Shown: piece by piece, positions 1-5,253 of the stretch
Position numbering within the stretch: position 1 is the first letter of the stretch
Layout: each line of letters begins with the position of its first letter
Origin: Alphaproteobacteria bacterium
Lineage (GTDB): Bacteria > Pseudomonadota > Alphaproteobacteria > VGEJ01
Assembly (NCBI GenBank): GCA_016869335.1
Contig: VGEJ01000207.1
Span: 1-5,253 of the forward strand
Length of the DNA stretch: 5,253 nucleotides
Reading direction: 5' to 3'
The notes under the pieces: model-generated
What the model was told of the DNA's origin: nothing
Databases searched by the model: none
Seen by the model: the letters and a program-made list of their open reading frames with translations, nothing else
Program-made: the position numbers and the translations under genes

Positions 1-67
1 CGGGATGATTTAAGCTCACGGTCTGGCCACGAGCGGCGGGGACGGGAATGGCCGCGGGGTACGGATC

Positions 68-793
68 GTGAGCGGCAGGCGCCGCGCCCTCGGGCTCTGG
101 CTCGTGCTGCTTCTCGCGCTTGCCGCGGCGGCGGCGCCCGCGACCGCCGGCCCGTTCGAGGACGGCGTCGAAGCCTACGAGCGCGGCGACTACGCCGACG
201 CGCTGAAGCTCTGGCGCCCGCTCGCCGACCAGGGTGACGCCCGAGCCCAGTACAACCTCGGCCACATGTACGCCAGCGGCTCGGGTGTGGCGCAGGACTA
301 CGCCGAGGCGGCGCGCTTGTACCGCCTCGCCGCCGAACAGGGCCACGCCTCTGCCCAGAACAACCTCGGCCACATGTACGCCAGCGGCTCGGGTGTGGCG
401 CAGGACTATGCCGAGGCGGCGCGCTGGTACCGCCTCGCCGCCGACCAGGGCAATGCCTACGCCCAGTACAACCTCGGCTTCATGTACGAACACGGCCGGG
501 GCGTGGCGCAGGACTACGCCGAGGCCGTGCGCTGGTACCGCCTCGCCGCCGAACAGGGCGAAGCCCACGCCCAGAACAACCTCGGCCTCATTTACGAATA
601 CGGCCGGGGCGTGCCGCAGGACTATGTGCAAGCGCACAAGTGGTACAACTTGGCCGCATCGCGGTACCCGGCATCCGAGGGCGCGGACCGCGATCTGGCC
701 GTCAAGAACCGCGACCGCGTCGCGGCCAAGATGACGCCGGCGCAGATCGCCGAGGCGCAACGGCTCGCGCGCGAATGGCGGCCCGGGCGATGA
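68..793 (+). CDS. Secreted Sel1-like (TPR-type) repeat protein
   Basis: The 241-residue protein starts with a typical Sec signal peptide: RRR at residues 4-6, a Leu/Ala-rich core at 8-23, and a likely cleavage site after the ATA at 25-27. Mature residues 28-41 lead into four full 36-residue Sel1 repeats beginning at Y42, Y78, Y114 and Y150, each of the form YAEAxRWYRLAAxQGxAxAQ-NLGxMY-GxGVxQD. A degenerate fifth repeat starts at Y186, and the tail ends MTPAQIAEAQRLAREW, a common ending in this family. Sel1 repeats form alpha-alpha solenoids that bind proteins; export suggests a periplasmic scaffold or adaptor, and the partner cannot be read from sequence. The start is GTG at 68. An in-frame TAA at 11-13 rules out a longer N-terminus with an ordinary start, and GGGG at 56-59 is only a weak ribosome site. 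The gene appears intact and stands alone on its strand. Confidence 0.93.
   Translation: MSGRRRALGLWLVLLLALAAAAAPATAGPFEDGVEAYERGDYADALKLWRPLADQGDARAQYNLGHMYASGSGVAQDYAEAARLYRLAAEQGHASAQNNLGHMYASGSGVAQDYAEAARWYRLAADQGNAYAQYNLGFMYEHGRGVAQDYAEAVRWYRLAAEQGEAHAQNNLGLIYEYGRGVPQDYVQAHKWYNLAASRYPASEGADRDLAVKNRDRVAAKMTPAQIAEAQRLAREWRPGR
191..622 (+). repeat. Four in-frame 108-bp tandem repeats (Sel1 units)
   Basis: Four consecutive 108-bp units begin at 191, 299, 407 and 515, each encoding one 36-residue Sel1 repeat. Conservation extends to DNA level. The stretch starting at 254 and its copy starting at 362 differ at only two positions over roughly 85 nt (tac/tat at 301/409, and ttg/tgg giving Leu versus Trp). 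This fits a recent unit duplication or gene conversion. Any change by one whole unit would keep the frame. Confidence 0.88.
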
Positions 794-797
794 CAGC

Positions 798-815
798 CGC
801 CCCGCCCACGGGGCG
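798..815 (+). terminator. GC hairpin just after the Sel1 gene
   Basis: A perfect 7-bp stem, CGCCCCG / CGGGGCG, with the 4-nt loop CCCA, begins 5 nt after the TGA stop of the Sel1 gene. The position and GC-rich stem suit transcription termination or 3'-end stabilisation. No U-tract follows directly (the next bases are ATCCAGGGG); the nearest T run, TTTT at 847-850, is too far away to belong to it. It is therefore a weak candidate for an intrinsic terminator. Confidence 0.4.
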
Positions 816-995
816 ATCCAGGGGTGTCAGAAAGGACGGCATCCCCCTTTTGAGGCGCCCGGCCGGCTGAACGTAACGCGACGAAGCGGCCCGCCAGTCG
901 AGGCCCAAGCGGCGTTCTATCTGTGGGCTAAGTTGTGGGCACGACCGAGGAGTCTAACCAAATACCGCAGAAATCAGCCGTTTATTGAGAATTAT
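816..995. other. Gene-free stretch between the Sel1 hairpin and the tRNA relic
   Basis: No convincing gene is seen here. The minus strand has an open frame running from about 908 back into the Sel1 gene, but its translation is not recognisable and it has no clear ribosome site. The part near 960-995 is visibly AT-richer than its surroundings, as is often the case just beyond the 3' end of a tRNA gene. The direct repeats at 922-940 are listed separately. Confidence 0.5.
922..940. repeat. Pair of TGTGGGC direct repeats beside the tRNA relic
   Basis: The heptamer TGTGGGC occurs at 922-928 and again at 934-940, a 12-nt period, in an otherwise non-coding stretch. On the minus strand it reads GCCCACA. 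The pair lies 56-74 nt beyond the CCA end of the degenerate tRNA-Ser. Short spaced direct repeats in this position are typical of arm-type binding sites of tyrosine integrases. That role is inference, since no integrase gene is in the window. Confidence 0.4.
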
Positions 996-1074
996 TGGCG
1001 GATGGGGTGTCCACGAGGGGTTGCCCCCTGCCGGTTTCCAAGGCCGGTGCCTTCAACCGCTCGGTCACCCATCC
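996..1074 (-). pseudogene. Degenerate tRNA-Ser lacking the T-loop
   Basis: Read on the minus strand, this is a clear type II tRNA of the serine class. The acceptor strands GGATGGG (1074-1068) and CCCATCC (1006-1000) pair perfectly, followed by discriminator G999 and an encoded CCA (998-996). The D-arm is recognisable, as is a long variable arm with the stem GGGG/CCCC around GCAA (1028-1017). The T-arm is reduced to GTGGACAC (1014-1007), about 9 nt shorter than the normal 17, so the TTCGAAT loop is gone. Two stem pairs are also damaged: D-stem 10-25 is A/C and anticodon-stem 31-39 is C/A. The loop CTTGGAA gives anticodon UGG (a proline anticodon), one base from the UGA of tRNA-Ser(UGA), its probable ancestor. 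It is very unlikely to work as a normal tRNA. An open frame across it is simply translated tRNA. Confidence 0.85.
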
Positions 1075-1141
1075 GGGGCGCGCCCCTCTCTTAGCAGCGC
1101 GCTCGGAGGGCGCCAAGGTGCCCATCCGGCCCGCACCCGCC

Positions 1142-1162
1142 GAGTCGGGCCACGCCCGACTC
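1142..1162 (-). terminator. 9-bp hairpin downstream of the kinase
   Basis: A perfect inverted repeat, GAGTCGGGC at 1142-1150 and GCCCGACTC at 1154-1162, encloses a 3-nt loop. It begins 36 nt beyond the last TAG of the minus-strand kinase, where a terminator would be expected, and lies upstream of the 5' end of the tRNA relic. No T-run follows on either strand, so it may be a weak terminator, a 3'-end-stabilising hairpin, or neither. Confidence 0.4.
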
Positions 1163-1197
1163 AACCGACGTTCCAGCAGGAGGGCTCGGGCGATGAG

Positions 1198-1602
1198 CTA
1201 CGAGGCCACGGCGCGGGGGCGCTGCCAGACGGCGCGACGGGGCGGAAAGCTCACGGTGGCGACCGTGCCGGTTCCGACCGCGCTTTCGAGCCGGAGCAAG
1301 CCCTGATGCAGCTCGACCATAGCCCGTACCAGGGGCAGGCCGAGCCAGGCGCCTTCGTAGCGGCGGGTGAGACCGCTTTCACCCTGCCCGAACGGCTGGA
1401 GAACATGAGTGAGCTGCTCGGCGGATATGCCGATGCCGTTGTCGCGCACGGCCAGCTCAAGGCACCCGGCGGCGGTGACGCCAGCCTCCACGATGACCGT
1501 GCCGTGCGCCGGTGTGAACTTGATGGCGTTGTTTAGCAGGTTGATCAGGATGCGCTTGAGCATGACCGAATCGGCTCGCAGAGGCGGGAGAGCATCGGAC
1601 AC
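1198..1602 (-). CDS. C-terminal fragment of the broken sensor kinase (HATPase_c domain)
   Basis: This 134-residue frame is in register with the middle fragment and is separated from it by one TAG and one Arg codon. It begins with GTG at 1602-1600 and carries the Bergerat ATP-binding fold. The N-box is LINLLNNAIKFTPAHG, with Asn25 as the expected Mg-ATP ligand. The G1 box is DNGIGI at 54-59, and the F-box region is LQPFGQGESGL. The G2 box reads GAWLGL at 84-89 where the family has GTGLGL, so a tryptophan replaces an ATP-lid glycine. The domain ends in GTVATVSFPPRR plus a 12-residue tail. No ribosome site or promoter is apparent, so independent expression is doubtful. It is most likely a remnant of the larger gene. 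Confidence 0.72.
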   Translation of the reverse strand: MSDALPPLRADSVMLKRILINLLNNAIKFTPAHGTVIVEAGVTAAGCLELAVRDNGIGISAEQLTHVLQPFGQGESGLTRRYEGAWLGLPLVRAMVELHQGLLRLESAVGTGTVATVSFPPRRAVWQRPRAVAS

Positions 1603-1605
1603 CCG

Positions 1606-2751
1606 CTACACCAGGGTCAGGTCCTTCTCGTTAGCGCTGCCACCCAGGATCCCGAGCACCGCCGCGATGCACGGACACACCTCTATCGTGCCTTCGCGCA
1701 GCTCCAGCCGGCCCGCCGTAATCTTGGAGATGTCGAGGATGTCATTGATGACGGAGAGAAGACGGTTGCCGCTCTCCTCGATGTCCGCGGCGTACTGGGC
1801 GTAGGCCGCCGGCAGGGGGCCGAGAAGTTGATCGCCCATGACTTGGGCGAAGCCGATGATGGCGTTGAGCGGGGTGCGCAGTTCATGGCTCATGTTGGCG
1901 AGGAAATCCGACTTGGCGCGATCGGCCGCTTCCGCGGCTTCCTTCGCGCGGCGCAGTTCGATCTCTGCCGCGCGCCGCGCCGTCGTGTCGCGCAAGATCG
2001 ACTGGATCGCCGGTTGCCCCCCGTAGGTGACGGGCGCGCCCGCGCCCTCCGCATAGAACTCGCTGCCATCGAGCCGGCGGCGGCGCAGCTTGGCAACGTG
2101 CTGCGGCTTGCCCGCCAGCACGCGGCGGCGGGACTCGGTGTAGTCCTCGAAGCTCTCCGGGGGGACGAACTCCTTTGCCTCCCGACCGAGGATCTCCGCC
2201 TGATGCTTGGCGCCGAGCAGCTGTGCGGCACCGCGGTTGGCAAAGACGAGGCGTCCCTCGACCGAAACGAAGATGGCCTCGGGCGAAAACTCGACCAGGT
2301 GGCGGTAACGTGCCTCGCTCTCCGCGAGGGCGGCGTTCATCCGCCGCAACTCGGTGACCTCGACCAGTGCGGACAAGAAGCTTGCGGCTTCGCCCCGCTC
2401 ATCGCGCGTGGCGATGGCCGACACCAGCATGTCGCGCACTTCGCGGTCCTTACGGACGTATTGGCGGGCGTGGTCGCGTACGGTGCCGTGAGCCATGAGG
2501 GTCGGAAGGACCGAGTTCTCCACTTCGGCCTGCGACTCGGGCGTCATGAACTCGGTCGCCCTGTGGCCGATCACCTCGTCGCGGCCATAGCCCATGGCCT
2601 CGAGCCAGTGATCACTCACCGACAGCACGCGGAAATCGGTGTCGGTGGAGTGCAGCAGCGCCGGCGTCCGGTTGTAGAGTTCGGCGTAGCGCTGCCGGCT
2701 CCGATAGAGATCGTCCTCGGTGCGCTTGCGGTCGGTGATGTCGTGCAGCAC
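1606..2751 (-). CDS. Middle fragment of the broken sensor kinase (PAS-PAS-HisKA, no ATPase domain)
   Basis: This 381-residue open frame begins at a GTG (2751-2749) inside LQGVLHDITDRKR, the normal PAS-to-PAS linker, so it is not a natural gene start; the same frame is open back to the TAG at 2829-2827. Residues 20-138 and 145-262 are PAS domains; the second carries FSPEAIFV, NRGAAQLLGAK and SILRDTTAR. Residues 263-280 form an alanine-rich helix. HisKA follows, with the phosphoacceptor His289 in SHELRTPLNAIIGFA and its second helix at LLSVINDILDISKITAG. The frame ends at a TAG right before the ATP-binding domain. Alone the fragment could dimerise but could not phosphorylate itself. Confidence 0.75.
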   Translation of the reverse strand: MLHDITDRKRTEDDLYRSRQRYAELYNRTPALLHSTDTDFRVLSVSDHWLEAMGYGRDEVIGHRATEFMTPESQAEVENSVLPTLMAHGTVRDHARQYVRKDREVRDMLVSAIATRDERGEAASFLSALVEVTELRRMNAALAESEARYRHLVEFSPEAIFVSVEGRLVFANRGAAQLLGAKHQAEILGREAKEFVPPESFEDYTESRRRVLAGKPQHVAKLRRRRLDGSEFYAEGAGAPVTYGGQPAIQSILRDTTARRAAEIELRRAKEAAEAADRAKSDFLANMSHELRTPLNAIIGFAQVMGDQLLGPLPAAYAQYAADIEESGNRLLSVINDILDISKITAGRLELREGTIEVCPCIAAVLGILGGSANEKDLTLV

Positions 2752-2807
2752 GCCCTGCAGGACGAGCCGGCGGCCCGCCGAGTCGTGGACCGCCCGGCAG
2801 CGACCGC

Positions 2808-3512
2808 TCAGCCAGACCGTGCGACCCTAGCGGGTGAGGCAGCGGTAGTCGAGGTCGAGGGCCGCGCCGGCGCCGACGCAGCGCGCCACCGCTTCGGCGA
2901 ACTGCGCGCGGTCGTCGAGGTGCACGAGATCTGCCGTGGCGTGCGCACGAAGTCCTCTGGAGTGTAGCCGAGCACGGTGGAGACCTGAGGACTGACCCAC
3001 AGCGTGACTCCAGTCACCGGGTCGGCCGTGTAGGTGACGTCGGGCAAGCCATCGACCAACGCGTGGTAGCGCGCCTCGGAGCGTTCCAACGCGCGTCCCC
3101 TATCGCGGCGCGCAGTGTTATCGCGCACCACGGTATAGACCGCGGGGCAACCTTCGTACGTGATCGGCGCACCGGCGATCTCGACCTCGATCTCGCGTCC
3201 ATCGAGCCGTACCATGCGACGCAGGGTCGTCGGCAGCGGAAGACCGCCTTCGCCAAGCCGAGCGCGTTCGGCGGCGGCCGCACGATCCTCGGGATGGCCT
3301 AAATCATAGATGTTGCGCCCGATGAGATCGGATGGCGAGGAAGCGCCGAGCAGCCGGCTAGCGGCCGGATTCAGGTATAGGAAGCGCCCGCGGGCGTAGA
3401 CGAACATCGCATCCTGAGACTGCTCCACGACGCTGCGATAGAGCCCGGCAGCGCCATTCGCCGGCGGGTGAGCGCTGCGCCTGGCAGGTGGGCATCTGTC
3501 TCGCTCGAGCAT
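2808..3512 (-). CDS. N-terminal fragment of the broken sensor kinase (two PAS domains)
   Basis: The 234-residue open frame starts with ATG at 3512-3510. Residues 24 to about 135 form a complete PAS domain (LYRSVVEQSQDAMFVY, NPAASRLLGASS, VEIAGAPITYEG, VRDNTAR). A linker (ALERSEARYHALVDGLP) leads into a second PAS domain that is in frame only to about residue 194. The following 40 residues, rich in Ser, Thr, Ala and Arg, are out of frame; the true continuation is in another frame (DLVHLDDRAQFAEAVARCV). A purine-rich GGGAGGAA sits about 24 nt upstream of the ATG, too far for a normal ribosome site, and no better start lies between. If translated, the product would be an isolated PAS protein with a scrambled tail. 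Confidence 0.7.
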   Translation of the reverse strand: MLERDRCPPARRSAHPPANGAAGLYRSVVEQSQDAMFVYARGRFLYLNPAASRLLGASSPSDLIGRNIYDLGHPEDRAAAAERARLGEGGLPLPTTLRRMVRLDGREIEVEIAGAPITYEGCPAVYTVVRDNTARRDRGRALERSEARYHALVDGLPDVTYTADPVTGVTLWVSPQVSTVLGYTPEDFVRTPRQISCTSTTARSSPKRWRAASAPARPSTSTTAASPARVARSG

Positions 3513-3633
3513 CGTCGGGATCCGAGTGGTAGGGTTCCTCCCTAGTAACGCAGGAAGTTCCTAACGATCTACTACTATCTATCGTTCTGTTCCCGGGTGT
3601 GGCCTTTCCCGGCGATGGTCGGGAGCGTGAGGA
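3513..3633 (-). promoter_or_regulatory. Spacer between MFS gene and kinase, probable leader or promoter of the kinase
   Basis: These 121 bp separate the MFS stop from the kinase ATG on the same strand. Positions 3540-3590 are clearly AT-richer than the rest of the window, as expected of a promoter, but I cannot point to a convincing -35/-10 pair. The region also holds the inverted repeat at 3563-3586 and a small palindrome, GGAAGTTCC, at 3553-3561. Readthrough from the MFS gene is equally possible because no strong terminator is seen. Confidence 0.3.
3563..3586. repeat. Inverted repeat AACGAT-N12-ATCGTT
   Basis: Perfect 6-bp arms at 3563-3568 and 3581-3586 flank a 12-nt centre made of CTA/TCTA repeats. 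The spacing places the arm centres 18 bp apart, close to two helical turns, which would suit a dimeric regulator. The site lies between the MFS stop and the kinase start. An operator role is inference, since a 6-bp repeat can arise by chance. Confidence 0.3.
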
Positions 3634-4827
3634 TCACTCCGAGAAGCGCGATTTCGTTCCCGCCGTGGAGAGGTGCGCAAGCAGCGCCACCAGCGCGGAG
3701 GTGGCCATGACGGCGACCATCGGCCGGGCGCTGTCGGCCAGGAGCGCGCCGGCCGCGAGCGAGGTCGCCGCCGCCGCCGCCATCTGCAGGAAGCCGCCGA
3801 TCCCGGCCGCGGCGCCGGCGCGCGCGGGATCGACGCTGACGGAGGCGGCGATGGCATTCGGGAGGCTCATGCCGTTGCCGAGCGCAACAGCGCCGACGCA
3901 TCCGAACAGAACGACGGGCGACAGCACGCCGAGGCTGAATACCAGGCCGAGCGGGCCGATGAGCGTCACGGTGCATCCCACCAGGATCATGCGATCGACC
4001 CCCACCCGGGCGGAGAATCGACCGGCGAGGAAGTTGCCCGCCATGTACATGGCCGATACGAACAGGAAATAGAGGCCGAATTCGGCCGGCGGTCGCTCCA
4101 GCAGGTTCACCATCACATAAGGTGCGCCGCCGAGGAAAGCGAAGAACACGCTTGAGCTCGCCGCGGCCTGCAGCGCATAGCCCAGGAAGGCGCGCTGCCC
4201 CAAGAGACCCATCATCCCGGCGATGGTGGGGACGAGCGCCACTTCGCGCCGCTCGCGGTGGCTCTCGGCCAGTGCGTGGTGGGCGGCCAACAGGAGCCCG
4301 GCCGCGTAGACGATGACGAAGGCGAACCCGGCCCACCATCCCACCCAGGCCTCGAGGTGGCCGCCGAGCGTCGGCGCCAGCATCGGCGCAATGACCATGC
4401 TCATCGTTACGTAGGCGAGGACGCTCGCGGCGCGATCGCGGTCGAACAGGTCGCGAACGATGGCGCGCCCCATGACCAAGCCGGCGCACCCCCCGACCGC
4501 CTGCACCAAGCGGCCGGCGATCAGCCACTCGATCCCGGGAGCAATCAGACACAGGCCGCTTCCGAGGAGGAACGTGACCAGCCCGGCCAGGAGGACAGGG
4601 CGCCGCCCGTAGCGGTCGGACAGCGGGCCATAGAACAGCTGCGCTACCGCGAACCCGATCAGGTACGACGTGAGAGCGAGCTGCGCCGTCGCGTAGTCCG
4701 TCGCGAACACGCGCTCCAGGCCGGGCAGGGAGGGCACCAGCATGTTGAGGGCGAGCGGTCCGAGCCCGGTGGCGGCGATGAGGATGGCGATCGGCGGGCG
4801 CGGGGTGTCGATTGAAGCTCGAGGCAT
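3634..4827 (-). CDS. MFS multidrug efflux transporter, Bcr/CflA type (DHA1 family)
   Basis: This intact 397-residue inner-membrane protein has the length and 12-helix pattern of drug:proton antiporters of the Bcr/CflA group. Visible family motifs are LGPLALNMLVPSLPGL in TM1 (22-37), motif A GPLSDRYGRRP at 67-77 in the TM2-3 loop, the RLVQAVGG...GRAIVRD block at 106-126 in TM4 (motif B region), and the antiporter motif C APMLAPTLGG at 147-156 in TM5. A second six-helix half follows a basic central loop (ESHRERREVAL). Such pumps use the proton gradient to export small hydrophobic compounds; the substrate cannot be predicted. The ATG at 4827-4825 is the only reasonable start, though it lacks a clear ribosome site. 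The stop is TGA. The gene lies 121 bp upstream of the broken kinase on the same strand and is divergent from the TfoX-like gene. Confidence 0.93.
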   Translation of the reverse strand: MPRASIDTPRPPIAILIAATGLGPLALNMLVPSLPGLERVFATDYATAQLALTSYLIGFAVAQLFYGPLSDRYGRRPVLLAGLVTFLLGSGLCLIAPGIEWLIAGRLVQAVGGCAGLVMGRAIVRDLFDRDRAASVLAYVTMSMVIAPMLAPTLGGHLEAWVGWWAGFAFVIVYAAGLLLAAHHALAESHRERREVALVPTIAGMMGLLGQRAFLGYALQAAASSSVFFAFLGGAPYVMVNLLERPPAEFGLYFLFVSAMYMAGNFLAGRFSARVGVDRMILVGCTVTLIGPLGLVFSLGVLSPVVLFGCVGAVALGNGMSLPNAIAASVSVDPARAGAAAGIGGFLQMAAAAATSLAAGALLADSARPMVAVMATSALVALLAHLSTAGTKSRFSE

Positions 4828-4960
4828 GAGACCGTGATCGAGGCGGCGTGCGGCACGACGGCGGCACGCGCGAGGGGTGTGTGCTGGGGTGAGCGTGAGA
4901 GGTCAGCAGCCTACCACGGCGCGACTGCGGGTGCGGCGAGCTTTGAGGGTGGGGCGCGCG
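4828..4960. promoter_or_regulatory. Divergent spacer between MFS and TfoX-like genes
   Basis: Both neighbouring genes start facing away from this 133-bp spacer, so it should contain both promoters. It is GC-rich and shows no convincing sigma-70 hexamers. GAGGG at 4945-4949 and GGGG at 4951-4954 are loose ribosome-site candidates for the ATG at 4961. No clear regulator palindrome was found. Confidence 0.35.
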
Positions 4961-5253
4961 ATGGCTTGGCGTAAATCGCCTGCGGAACTGGTCAGCGTAT
5001 TCGACGGCTGCGTGCCGGATGACCCGCGGATCGAGCGCCGACAGATGTTCGGCTATCCGTGCTGTTTCCTCGGCGGTCACATGTTCATGGGGCTGCATCA
5101 GGAGAACTTCATCCTGCGCTTGGGCGTGGGGACCGGGCGGCACTCGGCGCGCTGGGCGGCACAACGTTCGAACCGATGGCGGGTCGGCCGATGCGCGAGT
5201 ACGTCGCGGCGCCAACCGCCATGCTCAGCGCACCCGAACAGCTCCGGCCGTGG
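4961..5253 (+). pseudogene. TfoX N-terminal-domain protein, frameshifted and cut by the window end
   Basis: From the ATG at 4961 the frame encodes MAWRKSPAELVSVFDGCVPD, then ERRQMFGYPCCFLGGHMFMG and LHQENFILRLGVG, the typical first half of small TfoX/Sxy N-terminal-domain proteins. After residue 57 this frame becomes Arg- and Ser-rich nonsense. The family sequence resumes in another frame from 5131: DRAALGALGGTTFEPMAGRP, then MREYVAAPTAMLSAPEQLRPW up to the window end. One missing G in the GGGG at 5128-5131 restores a continuous reading, so this is a one-base deletion or a homopolymer sequencing error. The repaired product reaches 98 residues here; such proteins are usually only slightly longer, so little is lost beyond the edge. 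TfoX proper regulates competence, but stand-alone N-domain proteins like this one have no settled function. Confidence 0.8.

Larger units (their letters stand above)
1198..3512 (-). pseudogene. Multi-PAS hybrid-free sensor histidine kinase, broken by one frameshift and two TAG stops
   Basis: Taken together, this strand encodes one cytoplasmic sensor kinase of about 770 residues: four PAS domains, a short alanine-rich helix, the HisKA dimerisation/phosphotransfer domain and the HATPase_c domain. No transmembrane segment or receiver domain is seen. Such kinases autophosphorylate the H-box histidine on a PAS-detected signal and pass phosphate to a separate response regulator, none of which is encoded here. 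Three lesions interrupt it. A net one-base loss near 2931 (after PRQ) moves the reading into the frame of DLVHLDDRAQF. A TAG at 2829-2827 falls before GRTVWL in the second PAS domain. A TAG at 1608-1606 lies between HisKA and HATPase_c, between DLTLV and RVSDALPPLRAD. The ATP-lid G2 box is also changed. Readthrough or sequencing error could explain part of this, but all lesions together favour a decaying gene. The terminal TAG at 1200-1198 falls at a natural kinase end. Confidence 0.85.

Noticed and set aside
48..71. Seven-codon ATG...TGA frame overlapping the Sel1 GTG start
   Set aside because: A leader peptide with translational coupling is possible, but such tiny frames arise often by chance and nothing else supports it.
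702..908. 68-codon minus-strand frame running into the Sel1 gene
   Set aside because: Not recognised, no ribosome site, and its second half is antisense to an intact repeat-protein gene. An integrase remnant was considered but no motif supports it.
982..1164. 60-codon minus-strand frame containing WVTERLKAPALETG
   Set aside because: This is the familiar translation of a tRNA-Ser gene; the structure supports a tRNA relic rather than a protein.
985..1536. Plus-strand frames across the tRNA relic and kinase C-terminus, with an AGGAGG near 1176 before an ATG at 1193
   Set aside because: They run antisense to the HATPase_c domain and encode no recognisable protein; the ribosome-like site appears to be coincidence.
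1828..2967. Long plus-strand open frame of 379 codons opposite the kinase
   Set aside because: It is antisense to clear PAS/HisKA coding sequence, has no recognisable domain, and long antisense frames are common in GC-rich genes.
3575..5215. Long minus-strand open frame of 546 codons across the MFS and TfoX-like genes
   Set aside because: It overlaps the well-supported MFS gene in another frame, is dominated by Arg/Pro/Ala, and its first part is antisense to the TfoX-N coding sequence.

Overview
The window is GC-rich DNA with proteobacterial-type genes. The Sel1 protein, the Bcr/CflA-type exporter, the PAS histidine kinase with its alanine-rich linker before the H-box, and the TfoX-N protein all suggest Pseudomonadota. 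An alphaproteobacterium is plausible, but the sequence alone does not settle the class. No transposase, integrase, CRISPR array or phage gene is visible.

Layout: an intact plus-strand gene for a secreted Sel1-repeat protein (68-793) is followed by a GC hairpin. A gene-free stretch of about 400 bp (794-1197) then holds a degenerate minus-strand tRNA-Ser (996-1074), a pair of TGTGGGC direct repeats beyond its 3' end, and a 9-bp hairpin. A PAS-PAS-PAS-PAS-HisKA-HATPase sensor kinase occupies 1198-3512 on the minus strand, broken by one frameshift and two in-frame TAG codons. A short AT-richer spacer with an inverted repeat follows. Upstream of it on the same strand is an intact 12-TM MFS drug-efflux gene (3634-4827). 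A divergent spacer (4828-4960) separates that from a plus-strand TfoX-N-domain gene (4961 to the window end), which is frameshifted in a G run and cut off by the window edge.

There is no evidence that the genes form a common pathway. The main theme is decay: in 5.3 kb there are two intact genes (Sel1 and MFS), one multiply broken kinase, one frameshifted TfoX-like gene and one tRNA-Ser that has lost its T-loop. The tRNA relic next to direct repeats suggests an old integration site. The single-base shifts could also be sequencing errors in a draft or metagenomic assembly, but the two stops, the altered ATP-binding box and the 9-nt tRNA deletion are less easily explained that way. I see no convincing new multi-gene system here.
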